Positions 10,532-22,900 of a DNA stretch of 64,000 nucleotides are shown in pieces. The position numbers and the translations under genes were made by a program. Numbering within the stretch: position 1 is the first letter of the stretch; each line of letters starts with the position of its first letter. Under the pieces are notes generated by a model that saw only the letters and a program-made list of their open reading frames with translations, did not search any database and was not told where the DNA came from. Source of the stretch: Pohlia nutans (Eukaryota; Streptophyta; Bryopsida; Bryales; Mniaceae); the NCBI GenBank assembly GCA_022496805.1, contig CM040086.1:188501-252500 (forward strand). Reading direction: 5' to 3'.

Positions 10532-11890
10532 CCCATGCCACGTCGAACTTGAAAACATGTTGTGATCTCACACCAAGAATCCAGAATTGAGAGCTTCAAA
10601 AAAATCAAAAAAACACTCCCTTAGTGAGGCCGGCACCGGCTGGGTTAGCCCATGCCACCTCAGAACTTGAAAACATGTTGTGATCTCACACAAGAATCCA
10701 CAATTCTGAGCTTCAAAAAAATCAAACAAATACTCCCTTAGTGAAGCCGGCACCGGCTCGGTTAGCTCATGCCACCTCAGAGCTTGAAAACATGTTGTGA
10801 TCTCACACAAAAATCCAGAATTGAGAGCTTCAAAAAATTCAAAAAAACACTCCCTTAGTGAAGCCGGCACCGGCTGGGTTAGCCCATGCCACCTCAGAAC
10901 TTGAAAACATGTTGTGATGTCACCAAGAATCCAGAATTGAGAGCTTTAAAATAATAAAAAAAACACTCCCTCAGTGAGGCCGGCACCGGCTAGGTTAGCC
11001 CATGCCACCTCGAACTTGAAAACATGTTGTGATCTCACACAGAAATCCAGAATTGAGAGCTTCAAAAAAATAAAAAATAAACTCCCTCAATGAGCCGGCA
11101 CCGGCTGGGTTAGCCCATGCCACCTCGAACTTGAAAATATGTTGTGATCTCACACCAAGAATCCAGAATTGAGAGCTTCAAAAAAATCAAAAAAATACTC
11201 CCTTAGTGAGGCCGGCACCGGCTGGGTTAGCCCATGCCACCTCGAACTTGAAAACATGTTGTGATCTCACACCAAGAATCCAGAATTGAGAGCTTCGAAA
11301 AAATCAAAAAAACACTTCCTCAGTGAGCCGGCACCGGCTGGGTTAGCCTATGCCACCTTAGAACTTGAAAACATGTTGTGATCTCACACAAGAATCCAGA
11401 ATTCAGAGCTTCAAAAAAATCAAAAAAATACTCCCTTAGTGAGGCCGGCACCGGCTGGGTTAGCCCATGCCCTCTGGAACTTGAAAACATGTTGTGATCT
11501 CACACAAAAATCCAGACTTGAGAGTTTAAAAAAAATATAAGAAACACTCCCTCAGTGAGCCGGCACCGGCTAGGTTTGCCCATGCCACCTCGAACTTGAA
11601 AACATGTTGTGATTTCACACCAAGAATCCAAAATTGAGAGCTTTAAAATAATAAATAAAACACTCCCTCAGTGAGGCCGGCACCGGCTGGGTTAGCCCAT
11701 GCCACCTCAGAACTTGAAAACATGTTGTGATCTCACACAGAAATCCAGAATTGGGAGCTTCAAAAAAATAAAAAAAACACTCCCTCAGTGAGCCGGCACC
11801 GGCTGGGTTTGCCCATGCCACCTCGAACTTGAAAACATGTTGTGATCTCAGCAAGAATCCAGAATTGAGAGCTTCAAAAAAATCAAAAAC
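10532..11890. repeat. 117-bp satellite array, right block (about 11.6 monomers)
   Basis: The same monomer family and orientation as 1-5070, interrupted only by the copia insertion. It ends in an A-rich tract near 11890, the right edge of the array. Monomers here are somewhat more diverged than in the 2.6-4.8 kb block. Confidence 0.93.
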
Positions 11891-11914
11891 ATTTGAAATA
11901 CCTTGTTCCGGTTG

Positions 11915-12040
11915 CTAGGTAGTGTTGGGCGTTGCCTGTGATTCCAATGTGGCCCCCGTCTCCATTTCCACGCTACTTGGAAGCTCCATTGCTTGTCCCC
12001 CAACGTTTCTTGCACCCTCCAGATCATCGATGCCTGCCAT
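11915..12040 (-). other. Possible small exon or gene relic (41 codons)
   Basis: On the minus strand an acceptor-like TTTCACAG precedes ATG 12040. A short frame (MAGIDDLEGARN...) runs to a TAG at 11915, and a GTATTT donor-like site follows shortly after the stop. No domain is recognised. It may be a decayed exon of the same minus-strand unit as 12709-13047, or chance. Confidence 0.2.
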
Positions 12041-12127
12041 CTGTGAAATCCAATAAGTCAGTTGTGAAACAATAGTACCGTGTCGTCATTAATGAGTGAT
12101 TTGTACTAACAGCGGAAATAGATGCTA

Positions 12128-12382
12128 GCAATCAGTTAAAACCCTAAACGCCAATCCAGTGTTGATGGATGCTAGCAATCAGTTGAAAATCTAAACGCCA
12201 ATGCAGTGTTGAGGAGGCCCTGAAACGAGCATACCCTGTCAAGAGAGGGAGGAGCAAACCCTGAAGAGAATGGAGCAAACCCTGAAGAGAATGGAGCAAA
12301 CCCTGTCAAGATAGGCTGGGGGCAGACCCTCGAGAGCAAGGATGAGTACTCCAAAAGCAAGGATGAGTACTCCAAAAGCAAT
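12128..12382. repeat. Cluster of short minisatellites
   Basis: Three small tandem sets: a roughly 50-bp unit containing GATGCTAGCAATCAGTT (two copies near 12130-12215); a 21-bp unit AGCAAACCCTGAAGAGAATGG (about three copies, 12249-12310); and a 21-bp unit AAGGATGAGTACTCCAAAAGC (two copies, 12338-12380). The rest of 11891-12708 shows no gene I can support. Confidence 0.75.
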
Positions 12383-12708
12383 GGCTAAAGACGAGGGCCA
12401 CCAGCTAAACCCTGATGGGCGCCAAGGCAGATGCGAAGCTGGAACCCAGAATTCAGAAGCCTGAGGCCAGAAACTATGAAGCACACCAAGGCCCGAATGG
12501 ACAAGCCCGACGAAATGAGAACAAGGCCGTAGTCCAAATGGCGTTAACCCATAAAGGACCAGGGCCCACCTGATGAGGGGAAGCTCACGGCAAGGGCCAG
12601 AATATATAGAATGATGCAGATAATGCCGTAGTGTATGATTACGTGAGTAAGGCCCTGGGCTAACTTATTAATACTAGAGTAAGGCCCATGTTGCATTCAA
12701 ATGACACA

Positions 12709-13047
12709 TCACAAACTAAAAAGAATTGTATATAGTTTGATCAGACTCCTCACATCAAACGCATCAATGATTACCTCGACATCTTGCAACTCTTCATCGG
12801 AATCACTTCCCTCCTCACAAATTTCTGGTTGTTTGCTCTGCCTGGGCGTCTCATACTCTGTCTCTTGAATCGACTCCAACTCCCGCTCAGAGACAATGTT
12901 GCCATGATCCAAAACTCTTTGCGTGTCCACCTCTGCAGGTTCCTGAGTACTTCCACTCCTCAACTTCATCCTGCTTTGCATGAATTGCTTTCTACTACTA
13001 AACCTGAGACTACTCTTCCGTCTTCTCTTCTGGCCTCCTCTAGGCAT
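12709..13047 (-). CDS. Hypothetical small basic/acidic protein or exon (112 aa)
   Basis: I do not recognise this frame. The N-terminus is strongly basic (MPRGGQKRRRKSS, a plausible nuclear-localisation signal). The middle is rich in E, Q and S, with an acidic patch EEGSDSDEEL. A GT donor-like site (GATGTGAGG) near codon 97 suggests that only the first part may be an exon. No neighbour gives a function. It could be a chance frame. Confidence 0.3.
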   Translation of the reverse strand: MPRGGQKRRRKSSLRFSSRKQFMQSRMKLRSGSTQEPAEVDTQRVLDHGNIVSERELESIQETEYETPRQSKQPEICEEGSDSDEELQDVEVIIDAFDVRSLIKLYTILFSL

Positions 13048-13803
13048 ACTGAAGAACTCATATCGTTCAAGCAGTTAACAGCTTTGAACCTGCTCTAGCA
13101 AGTTATGACTTCTATTTCGAATGATTTCTTTTGATAGAATGCAGCTGACAAACAGATTGGCGGCCGTCAAACCAGTCTGACAATGAGAATTCAAATCAAT
13201 CAGCCGCCAAGTATGAGGTCAGCATCATTATTGCATTAAGATAGTCTAATCTTGATACCTGACTCTTCTGTCAACTTGCCATGATGGTCATTGTGCAACA
13301 TCTATGCAAAACTTTTTAGATATCTGTCAATGTTGAGACGGCTACTTCCATTCCCAGTGGTTTTCCAAAGGCAATAGCTGCACCCTAAAATTGTATCTCT
13401 GTAGAAATACATTCAACTTGATTTAGGGTTCAGGGATCCAGAAACACACATCTAGAGTTAAGCGTTCATCTCCCAAATGCTCACTCTTATTCCGGATTGC
13501 ATTGAATGTCTTGAATTTACACTTCCCCAAGAGTAGAGCATGGCACTCGTTCGTGTCGAAGGAGCAGGGGTCCCTACTTCCTTCCCGCTAGGGGACAACG
13601 GAGTAGCAGTCGTTTCAGCTTTCAATCTTAGTTTAACGTTTCAGTTTCTTGCAGCAACTGTGCACGTTGATGAAGAGGTATTCGATGCAGAGTTTGGTCT
13701 ACTTACGCACACCGTTAGGCAGCTCCCAACCACTACTGAAGATGGAAGAGTGTGGTTGCTTAAGGCAGGTAGGTATAGAGCTTACGGTCTATCAGATTGC
13801 CTT
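13048..13803. other. Intergenic stretch and upstream region of the first MULE-like gene
   Basis: No domain-bearing frame up to 13539. From 13540 an ATG-initiated frame runs into the transposase gene, but those 88 codons have no counterpart in the second copy, and a splice-acceptor-like TTTCTTGCAG lies inside. I read it as 5' UTR or an upstream exon. Single AAACCCTAA-like words occur. Confidence 0.5.
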
Positions 13804-16800
13804 ATGGGTGCATCTACCGAACTCTTGACTCCAAGGGAGTCATCCACTTGCACTGTGCAAACCACCATGCCAGGCCGAGTGAAAATTGAGCCAGGTTTAG
13901 ATACGATCTATGAACTTAGTGATGATGACGTCCCAGAGAATGTAGAACACGATCCCCACCTTCCTCCTTCTCAGCCTAATCCACAAACTTCTGCAGGCAG
14001 TTTTCCATCCACTAGTAAGCAGCCTACACCGTCTTCTCTGTCACCAAAACAAAGTGTCGTAGAGTGCCTGAAATTGCTATGTGCTAGGAAGGGTTCTAGG
14101 AATATATTCAAAAAATTTGACTACAACTCTACCTCTGTCAAACGAGTCGAGTTCTTGCCACCCCAGTACAATGGCGATGTCATCTTTGAGTTCCCTCCCT
14201 TGGGATCCTCTTCAGGATCTAACAGAGCGAAGCAACTCCGTGGCATGGACAAACACTATGATGGGCATGTGTGGACTCGTACTCATACGTCCAACATTGT
14301 CAATGATTTTGGGATGATCTTCCGTACCTCCTATTGCTGTGGTCATTTACGGTGTGAAAATGTCGACTGCGATTTTCTAACCCGCGTTCACCGCACGAGT
14401 GCTGTTAACGAAACTGAATGGGATGGCGTATCCTCATTTGTTTTTGACGTGGGAACTAATCCTCCCAAGGGCTCCACCCTTGTTTGCAAATGCTGTAAAG
14501 TTCCTCCCTCCTGTCTTGCAACCTGCGATGCAAAAATATATTACGTCCTAGGTAAAAACAACATGACTCGAGCTTGTGTTCATTTTGGAACTCACGACCA
14601 CCCTGTCAAGGTCGGGGCTTACCGAGACGATATTGCCAAAGGCGAGAGTTTGGTGGAGGAGCACGTGCACCGAACTCCTTCTGCAACCAAGTCTGCGATT
14701 GTCCTAGAGGCAACAAAGGAGATGATAGGGGATATGCTTGTGGCAGCCGAAGGTGCGAAATCAAATACTCTTGAACTCAATAACCTCTTGCCGCTCTTTG
14801 ACAGATGCAAGGAATTGACCTCCCCCAACATTCGTAACAAGGTGACGGGCTTCAAGTACTTCCGAAGGTTCGGTATCATGGATAGCATCACCAAGCTTCG
14901 CGGCTCCAGCAACTGGCCATTTGTCTAGGAGAACAAGTTCCCTGGTCAAGGATCGGAGTCAGATAAGGTCTTCGTCTTCAAAATGTCAGAGATTGGTCCC
15001 GGTAGCGGAGTTGACCTTGTGAAGCGAATGCAGCCTGGTGGAGACCTGCAGAACGCATGGCTCATGTTCGATCATGTGAAGAGCGTGAAACAGTGGACAA
15101 CCATGGGCTGCCATGTTTACGACCCCACTTATTGCCGTGTTATGACCATTGCGTTGTGCGATATGCAGTCGGAAGACGTCGCAGCTCAAATGGTCGTTTG
15201 GAAGAATCTCAATGCCGTCGTCGCTCGCCATGGACTTCACGATCCAAACTTCAAGGGCTTCATGGCAGACAGCGCGCAAGCAAACTGGAATGCTGTACGC
15301 ATTGTGTACGGGAGTGGAGATGCTTCAACGCCAATACCTAATAAAGAGCGAACATGTCTCTTCCATTGGGTGCAGTCTTTGGAGAAGCACACTAAGGCTG
15401 ACATCAGAGCTGACCTCCAAGACCAACATCGCATGCTCTGCAAGCAATACAAAAACGCCTTGACGCAAGCGGAGGCAGATTCCCGCTATCTTAGTATCCG
15501 AGCTTGGTGGCACTCCTCCGGAGCTACTACTGAAGATGGATTGAGGCGTCTCGACCTATGGCTAGCCTTCTGGCATTTTCGATACCGCCAGTGGGGAGGC
15601 TTCATGCAACTTGTAAGCTTCTAAACCCTATATTGAAAACCCTAAGTCCATGCCATTGCTTGTTCTCCTCTATACAACTACAAACTCTAAATGTGCATTG
15701 CTTTCTATATTCCAGGACCTCACCGAGGACGAGTTGGCGGAAATGCCCTCTTGCAACTTAGCCGAAAGTATCCACAACAAATGGAAACAACAATCTGGTG
15801 ATCGAGGGTCAGACCTGTTTGTCGCTACTGTGGATGACTTTGTCCGATCCTTCATGCAGAGCGTCGCGTACTACCAATACCTCAAGGGGGATAGAGCCTG
15901 AACTGGCCCTACCAAAGAAGAACTGAAACTTCGGATTGCACAGAAGTCTGCTGAGCGCACGGGGAACTCGAAATCCCTACACGATGCATTAGCAAAGATG
16001 CCTGGAGCGGAGGAGTTTTGCACTCGAATGCCTCAACTCGAAGGAGAAGAAGTCTTCCTGTCGTTGAAGCAGAAAGCAGACGTTCCCATCGGTTCGGAGT
16101 ATGACTCTCACCGACCTGACAAGATCAGCATCTCTCGTCCAAGAGTCCAGACCAGGGGTGCAAGGAACAACGCCCTAAACCTAAATGCTTCTCCTGTAGA
16201 GCTGTCAGTCTTTCCCCAAGAACTAGAGAAGTCTGATGTACCAGTGCAGGTTCAGGATGCAACCCCAGCAGCAACTGTACACCACGTTACTTCCGTGCAA
16301 GAATCGGCTTGCGACGAGAGTCAGTGGCACATAGCTAGGCTGAAAGCCCCATGTGCGAAGGCTTGTTTCGCGCAGCAGGCTGTGACTAAGAAGAAGTGCA
16401 TCGCTCGAATCATACAAGACGGGAAATCTACCGCTGCTCCTACGTACACGGGCATGATGGACAACTACAAGAAGAATCGCAAGGAGCGCATGCAATTCTT
16501 CTTCTGCAACGACGACATCGAGAGGTGTGTCAAAGGAACCCGCAGAAAGTGGGTTATGTCCCGCCCTGAGGTCCCCGACATCTGGCCCGTCAAGAACGGT
16601 ACTAACCTAACACGCAAGGAGATACTTGCCCTAGAAAACGCCGGCTTTCGACTTCCACAGCGCGAGGTCATATTGCCGCGAAGGCTCTTCCAAGACCACC
16701 CTCTCCCCGTCGACTTGTCCACATATGTAACTCCAGCTTTCCCTGCTGAAGTTCCCAAGCGACGTCATGGCAAGAATGTCCGCCGCAACAAGAAGAGCCC

Positions 16801-17173
16801 ATCCATCAAGCAAGCCAACAACTGTGCTAGCGCTGCAGCATTCAAGGGTTGCATAAGGAAGGTGGACATGGTTCCAGTCCCTGCCCTGGGTTGCATCATC
16901 ACGTTGGATTCAGGCACGCCTCCGACAAATCAGCAGTACCTTCTCACAATTTCCCAGTTTCCAGACTGCTCCTGCCCTTATTTCAAGGAGATGGTGACCA
17001 AGGCAAAAAGAGGACGCAACCAATGGGCTCACTGCAAACATCTCTATTTTGTCTTCACGGTCGTTTGTGGGTTTGATGCTGATGTAGATGCCTTCATACA
17101 TGCACCCACTTTTAGCTTCAACGAAGTTAAGCTAGTTCTTGAGAGCGGATTGTTGACTCATCCAACATCATAG
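13804..17173 (+). pseudogene. MULE-like transposase with GCM-like and SWIM zinc domains, copy 1 (two in-frame stops)
   Basis: Family role (known): MULE transposases cut and move DNA between terminal inverted repeats in the nucleus. I start at ATG 13804 (MGASTE) because the other copy also begins MAASTE there. Seen in order: VKIEPGL, a SUMO-acceptor consensus, then acidic IYELSDDD; a Cys/His-rich GCM- or FLYWCH-like domain (CCGHLRCENVDC...CKCCK...HFGTHDHP, about 14330-14620); a MULE core with CHVYDP, FMADSAQANW, FHWVQS and LAESIHNKW as likely D, D, helper and E regions; and a C-terminal SWIM finger (CSCP...HCKHLYF, about 16970-17050). A GT-AG intron lies at 15613-15715. Stops TAG 14926 (Gln in copy 2) and TGA 15899 (Gly in copy 2) break the frame with no frameshift. 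I infer a decayed or read-through transposase. No flanking TIRs were found. Confidence 0.8.
15613..15715 (+). other. Intron shared by both MULE-like copies
   Basis: GTAAGC...TTCCAG, phase 0, between FMQL and DLTEDELAEM. Copy 2 has an intron at the same codon (21395-21579), so it predates the duplication. Confidence 0.85.
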
Positions 17174-17459
17174 GATACTAAAATGTCGTTGGTTCCATTG
17201 TTGACATGTTCACTCTCCAAATCAATGAAATTGTAGTGAGACTAAAAGGACCACTACTGCAGATTTGAAAATCGTGTTGTATTATTTACGAAACCCTAAA
17301 CCCTAAACTCTGGTATTTTTTCTATCTTGTACCCAATCTGGTCTAAACGCTAAACTTGCTATGCATTTCAAATAATTATGCCCAAACGAGTGGATTGGCC
17401 CCCAATAAGACGTTGAAATAACAATCTCTTTCTATCTAAACCGCGGATTTGGGTCTAAT
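17174..17459. other. Spacer between the MULE-like gene and DUF7869 element A
   Basis: AT-rich, no gene. It holds two to three AAACCCT units at about 17289-17306, too few to be a telomere. Confidence 0.6.
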
Positions 17460-17730
17460 TACCACGGTTATAAAGACAGAGTGTGCCTTTAATGTGCCTT
17501 TATCCCTAAACCACTAACCCTAAACCACGGTAATAGGTACCAAATGTTCTATGGCCATAGGTCAAAAAACCTACTAAATATAACCGAATATTCAAATATT
17601 TTCTAATTATAGTAACGTTGACCACGGTTGACATGAAATTCTTGCTCGTAATCCCACATTTCTCCGCTCGCTGCTCACCGCTCCCCGCTCCCCGCGCGCA
17701 CACTATCCTCGTCCCTTCTGACGCCGAGGC

Positions 17731-19382
17731 ATGGCCTCTGGGAGCGGCTCGAATTCTGAATCGACCAATGCCAGGTCTGCACCCGGAATTCAGCTCCGCA
17801 ATGGGGTGGACGTCACACTCCTATATCCCGATATCGGTGAGGTCGGTTCCGGATTTATCCTTGAAGCTCAACCAGCTGGGATCTGGCTTGGAGTTTGTTA
17901 TCCGGACGATATTCAAGAATATGTTTTGCTACGGCCATCTGGGATTTTTCCAGAGTTTAATACTGTGCCATTACATCCTCGACAGCTTGGCATCAGTGTG
18001 ATTGGCCAAGCCTTAGATAAGACTGTTCTCTGGAAAGTTGTCGATTTGATGATACCATCGGGCGATCCCCCGATCGATGAGGATGTCGCCAACGCGGATT
18101 GTCCCTTCCTTGCAAGATCGCAGTGGGTGGGGCATGAAATCCTTAAGAAGGCGGAGAACAGACGGGTAGTGGCGTCGGGAAGAATCAATTGCTGCTTTCC
18201 GACGGATCATTTCCAGGACAGTACTTTGGGCGATGGGTTTGTTGGGGTCACTGTCCTTCAAGTAATGGACGGTGACGTAATGACGATCATGACGCATTAG
18301 AAGTGGCCAATTTCAGAATGCTTTTTCGCTTTCGGTGGTCGCAGTCTCAATGCCACTCTTCTTCACTTTGTTTCACTTCCTGAAGTTGTCGACCCTGATG
18401 CATATCTTGGAGGAGTTCAGAAAGCTCCTTATTGATTTCTCAACAGAAAGCGCTGTGAAGATCCCAAGGTATCCCTATATACCAAGAAGACGGAAGAGGC
18501 TGAGATTAGACTGGTCAGCGCTGAGAAGTGTTGCAGTTTACGATGCTGCCAGGTATTCCCTTGGGCTGATACTCGCTTTGTCAGACAGTTGTTCTAACTG
18601 AAGAGTTATGAGGATCGTCGTGAGTATGCCATCGCCGCTGGGGGACAGATGCACGCAAAGGAGGGGATGAGAGTTAAGTATATTACACTCATGGGAAGTG
18701 AGGTTTGCGCAACGGCTTGGTATAAAATTCATGGTATTGCCAAGTCCACATTCCATTCGTATATGGAGAAGTACAATGAAGGCGTACTTTCTAGTCCGCA
18801 TGGAAATAAAGACTGCAAGCGGCCTCGGATTGGGACAGTTCAGGCCATGGGCACAATTGCTGCGATCGTGGCTGAGAACGCTGATCAAATGCCTAACCAG
18901 ATGCGTGGAACAGGAAAGCACAGGCGAATGGATACCTTGAAGTACCTTCCGTCTGGAAACAATTGGACTCGAGTCCACGCTGATGCAAATGAGGTGCGTC
19001 TCATGAGCTCTTTTTTTCTGTATCGGGGGATCCCCCGATGCTTCCATGGAATTGTGTCCCTGATTACGATAATTGCCATTCATTTGTTTTGTAAGCTAAC
19101 TTATACACTTTGATGAAACTCAGACAAACGTGTCTTACGGCCTTCCGCCGGTCAGTCAGTCCGCAATCAGCCGGATCAAGAAAGGCATGTTCAACAACGT
19201 TGCTATCAAACCTGTTGGAAGCAGTTTTGCCAAATGTACCGAATGCGACACACTTCAGCAGTTTCTTCTAAGGTGTCCCAAGGGCAGCCCCGAGTATGTT
19301 TCATTTCTGAAACAACGAACTTCACATTTGAATCATCAGGCATCATGCCGTCGACTCTACGCTACTTGGCGAGAAGAATCGG
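17731..19382 (+). pseudogene. DUF7869-type transposon protein, N-terminal and middle part (three in-frame stops)
   Basis: ATG 17731 opens a Ser-rich start (MASGSGSNSES). The reading frame stays in phase to the intron despite stops TAG 18298, TGA 18433 and TAA 18595. Intron 18994-19123 (GTGCGT...CTCAG) is phase 0. The segment after 18437 (FPWADTRFVRQ, CATAWYKIHGIAKSTFHSY) and exon 2 (GLPPVSQSAISRIKKG, CTECDTLQQF, SFLKQRTSHLNHQASCRRLY) resembles the region that normally precedes the DUF7869 domain in proteins of this type. The coding similarity stops at WREES (19371-19382) and the frame runs into the TIR. The catalytic-looking C-terminal domain is missing here but present in element B. The family assignment is from recalled motifs and its function is not established. 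Confidence 0.6.
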
Positions 19383-19394
19383 ACGTGTCTACTA

Positions 19395-19445
19395 TGCGAG
19401 CGGTGAGCGGAGAGCGGAGAGCAGAGAGCAGAAATAAAGCGAGCC
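19395..19445 (-). repeat. Inner end of the right TIR of element A
   Basis: Read on the minus strand it carries GCTCTCTGCTCTCCGCTCTC and then CGCTCACCGCTCGCATAG. It is nearly identical to the inner TIR ends of element B (34824-34869 and its mate 35841-35890), while the left end of element A (17655-17698) is a diverged version. Confidence 0.75.
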
Positions 19446-19618
19446 AAGAGCACAAATTTAAAAACAGAATTTATAAATAGATTTTTTTACTAATTTTAGG
19501 AGAATTTTTCAGAATATTCGAATATTCCACGGAATATTCCTTTATTATAGAATATTCGGATATTCGTATATTTATAGAAAATAATATTGACCTATGACCG
19601 TGGGCTGAAACGTGGTAA

Positions 19619-19909
19619 AATGGCATTTGATTTACACTTTTCTTTCAACCGCATGATTTTTGTATTTCAGGGTTTATTGCATATTCCTTCAATTTCGGTT
19701 TAGGGTGTCCTCAAAGCTGTGAGTGAACACGTACACTTGTTTGGAAGTTGATGCAGTAAATACAAAACTTTAACATGTGACAAAGAATTTTGATATAATA
19801 ATAGATAGAAAAAACCTTATATTGCTGAAATTGTCAGATAAGCCTGGAACAGAAATGGTAGGTCATTGGACTCCATTGAATGTACTATGGGATACTTCTA
19901 AAGTGACTC
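19619..19909. other. AT-rich spacer, no gene seen
   Basis: Contains a TTTAGGGTGTCC word and an AT-rich run near 19780-19815. No frame with recognisable domains. Confidence 0.5.
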
Positions 19910-22900
19910 CTACTTTTCAGCGAAAGGGTGAGTCAAGATCCCACTTTCAAGGACCAGTTTGACTTCGTTCAAGCTGAATGTTGGCGCGTGGATGAACATG
20001 TCAACCCAAGGATCGAGATGGCAGACCTTCAAGAAGATGAAGTACACATGCTTGCAATATGAGAATTGGCGATTCCCACGAAACTTTGTCATAGTCTTCT
20101 TGAATGCAGGGCAGCTGCAGCCTGGTAGGGAGCTAATTGTGATCTGATACTGCTTGACATCTGGTGGCGTTCCCGAGTCTAGAGTAATGATGCAACCATG
20201 GCCAGGGTGAGGAATCATTGTCACAGCATGGATTTGAGCTTTGAGGGACTCAGAAGAGCCCAAAGCCAGCCTCTGCTGCGGATTTGGGCGGCCAGTATTT
20301 CGCTTGACGATCTTCCCTTCTCTTTTTCCAGGATACCTATCCGCGTCTGTAGGTATAGGCACGGTGTCCAGATTTGCGGGAGGGTTTTCTGTGGAAAACA
20401 ACCTTCTTGGAGAGACATGCACTTTCTGCGGTAGTTAGAACCCAGCAGCTTCAAGGGCAAGGATCTCACTTTGCTTGAGATTTGTTCCAATCTTCACTGG
20501 CCAGACATCATGGATGCTGGGCCTCTCTTGCTGCCTAGAGTACGGAACTACCCACTTCCGCCTTGAACCTTTGACACACCTCTCAATATCATCCGAGCAG
20601 AAGTAGATCTCCTCCGACACTTGTAAGTTCTTCCTAGTGTTGTGCCATAGACCGGTGTACGTAGGCGCGGGGGTGGGTTTAGCACCCCTCACGATTCTCT
20701 CCGAACACTTCTTCTTAGTAACAGCTCTTTGGGCCCAACAACATTTACCTGAATTCTTTGCCAACCGAGCAATGTGCCACTCCTTGACGTTAACTCTGGT
20801 CTCCAGAACACAAGAGACGTGACGAATCTGTCCTTGACTACGTGGAGAAGGAACTGCGTCGTCGGTTTGTGGTGAAGAAGGTGCAACTTTGTGGACATTG
20901 AATTCATCCTCTTCAGAAATTACTGACATGTGAGTGGTTCGTTCCTTTTTTTTCCTACCATAGCCTCGAAGATGCGAGAAGTTTACCTTATCCGGCCTGT
21001 GTGACTCATCATCAGCTCCAAGTGGCAAATCAGGCTTGCGCTTCAGGGAGCCAAACACTTCCTCTCCAGCCATGTGAGGATCGCGTGTACAGAACTCGTC
21101 TGCCCCAGGCATGTCGAGCATGGGGTCCTTTAGGACCTTAGGGTCACCTGTTTTTTGAGCCCTACGCTCAGCCATGCGAAGCTTCAGCTCTTGTTTGCTT
21201 GGTCCAGTTCCCCCTACATCGCCCTTCAAATACTGGTAGTAATTGACGACTTGCAAAAAAGCCCGGATGTAGTCATCCACTGTAGCAACATAGAGATCAC
21301 CACCGTTGTTGCCGGACGCTTGAAGCCATTTGTTGTGGACAGACTCTGCAAGATTGCACGACGGCATCTCCGCGAGTTCGTCCTCTGAGAACATCTGAAG
21401 AAGTCATGTGAAGAGAAGTTAGCCAAAATTGGTGGTCGGGTCCGACTCATGAGTAGACTGTAAGGGCATGGAGCTGAAGAAGTTATGTGAAGAGAAGTTA
21501 GACAAAATTGGTGGTCGGGTCCAACTCATGAGTAGACTGTAAGGGCATGGAGCATGCAACAAAGGACATGTGTACTCACCCCGACCATAAATCCTCCCCA
21601 TTGGCGATAACGGAAGTGCCAAAATGCCAGCCATAGCTCAAGTTTGCTCAAGGCTGACTCCGTCACAGCCCCGGAGGATACCCACCATGCTCTAAGTCCG
21701 TGATACAATCTCTCAGCCTCGGCCATTGTTTGAGCCTTCCTGTATTGGTGACACATCTGCTTGTGTTGGTCCCACAGATCTTCAGCGATGTATTTCTAAG
21801 TGTGCTTCACCATGGACTGGGTCCAGTGAAATTGACAAGTCCTCTCACGGTCGTCCATACGTTCCTCTTTGTTGCCGGACCCATAGACAACCCGCACAGC
21901 GTTCCAGTTGGCCTGGGCACTATCTGCCATGAAGCCTTTGAAGTTAGGCATGTCAACACCGTGTCTTTTCATCACGCCGTTGAGATTCTTCCAGAAGACC
22001 ATTAGGGCATCAATGTCCTCCGACTGCATGTCGCAGCAAGCAATAGTCATGACACGGCAGTAAGTGGAGTCATAGACATGGCAAGCCATCGTTGTCCACT
22101 GCTTGACTCGTTTCACATGATCGAACATCAACCAGGCGTTCTCAAGATCACCATTGGGTTGCATCCGCTTCACTAGGTCCACCCCACTGCCGGGGCCCAC
22201 TTCAGACATCTTGAAGACGTACACCTTGTCCAGCTCAGAACCTTGGCCAGGGAACATGTTCATTTGAACAAAAGCCCAGTTGCTAAGGCCTCGCAACCTA
22301 GTGATGCTGTCCATGACACCGTACCTCCTCAAGTACCTGAAGGTGACAACCTTATTTCGAATATTTGGTGAAGCCATGTCTTTGCATCGATCCAGCACCG
22401 GAACTAGTTCCTCAAAGCACAACGTCTTGGGTGGATCATCCTCGGACCTCAACAAGTAGCCTCCGATGAGAGTCTTGCTTGCCTCTAATACCACTGCACT
22501 CTTTGTCGCTTGCGGAGTCTTCTCAACCTGATCTCCAATTAGACTGCTGATTTCGACTTTGGTGTCCCTATAGTCACCAACCTTAACAGGATGCTCGTGA
22601 GATCCAAGGTGGATGCAAACACGAGTTCTGTTACGCTTGCCGGACACATAGTAGATCTTTGCTTCACAAGTGGCAAGACAGGAGGGCGGTTCCTTACACA
22701 CCTTGCACACCACGGTCGAGCCTCTAGGAGGACCCTGGCCCACAACAAACGCTTGCAGTGTGCATCCATCAAACTCAGTCTCGTTCACTTCATAGATGCG
22801 ATGTTCACGTCTAAGGTAGTTGCACTCTCTATTCTCACATCGCAGGTGCCCTACACAGCAGGAGAATCGAAATGAGAGACCCATGGTATTGGTAATGTTA

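Larger units (their letters stand above)
17460..19618 (+). mobile_element. TIR-bounded element A carrying the N-terminal part of a DUF7869-type protein
   Basis: The ends are degenerate inverted repeats of about 200 bp. ACCACGG..., CATAGGTCAA, GAATATTC and a GCTCACCGCTC run on the left (17461-17690) are met in reverse complement on the right (about 19395-19618). The inner part of the right TIR, with its repeated GCTCTCCGCTC words on the minus strand, is closely shared with element B at 34.8 and 35.85 kb. Inside is one frame with one intron. No clear TSD is visible. It lies between two tail-to-tail MULE-like genes. Confidence 0.6.

Noticed and set aside
12172..12484. Overlapping minus-strand frames in the minisatellite cluster
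   Set aside because: They encode the repeated 21-bp units (FAPFSSG and similar) with no domain.
17285..17310. Telomere repeat
   Set aside because: Only two to three AAACCCT units; at most an interstitial trace or chance in AT-rich DNA.
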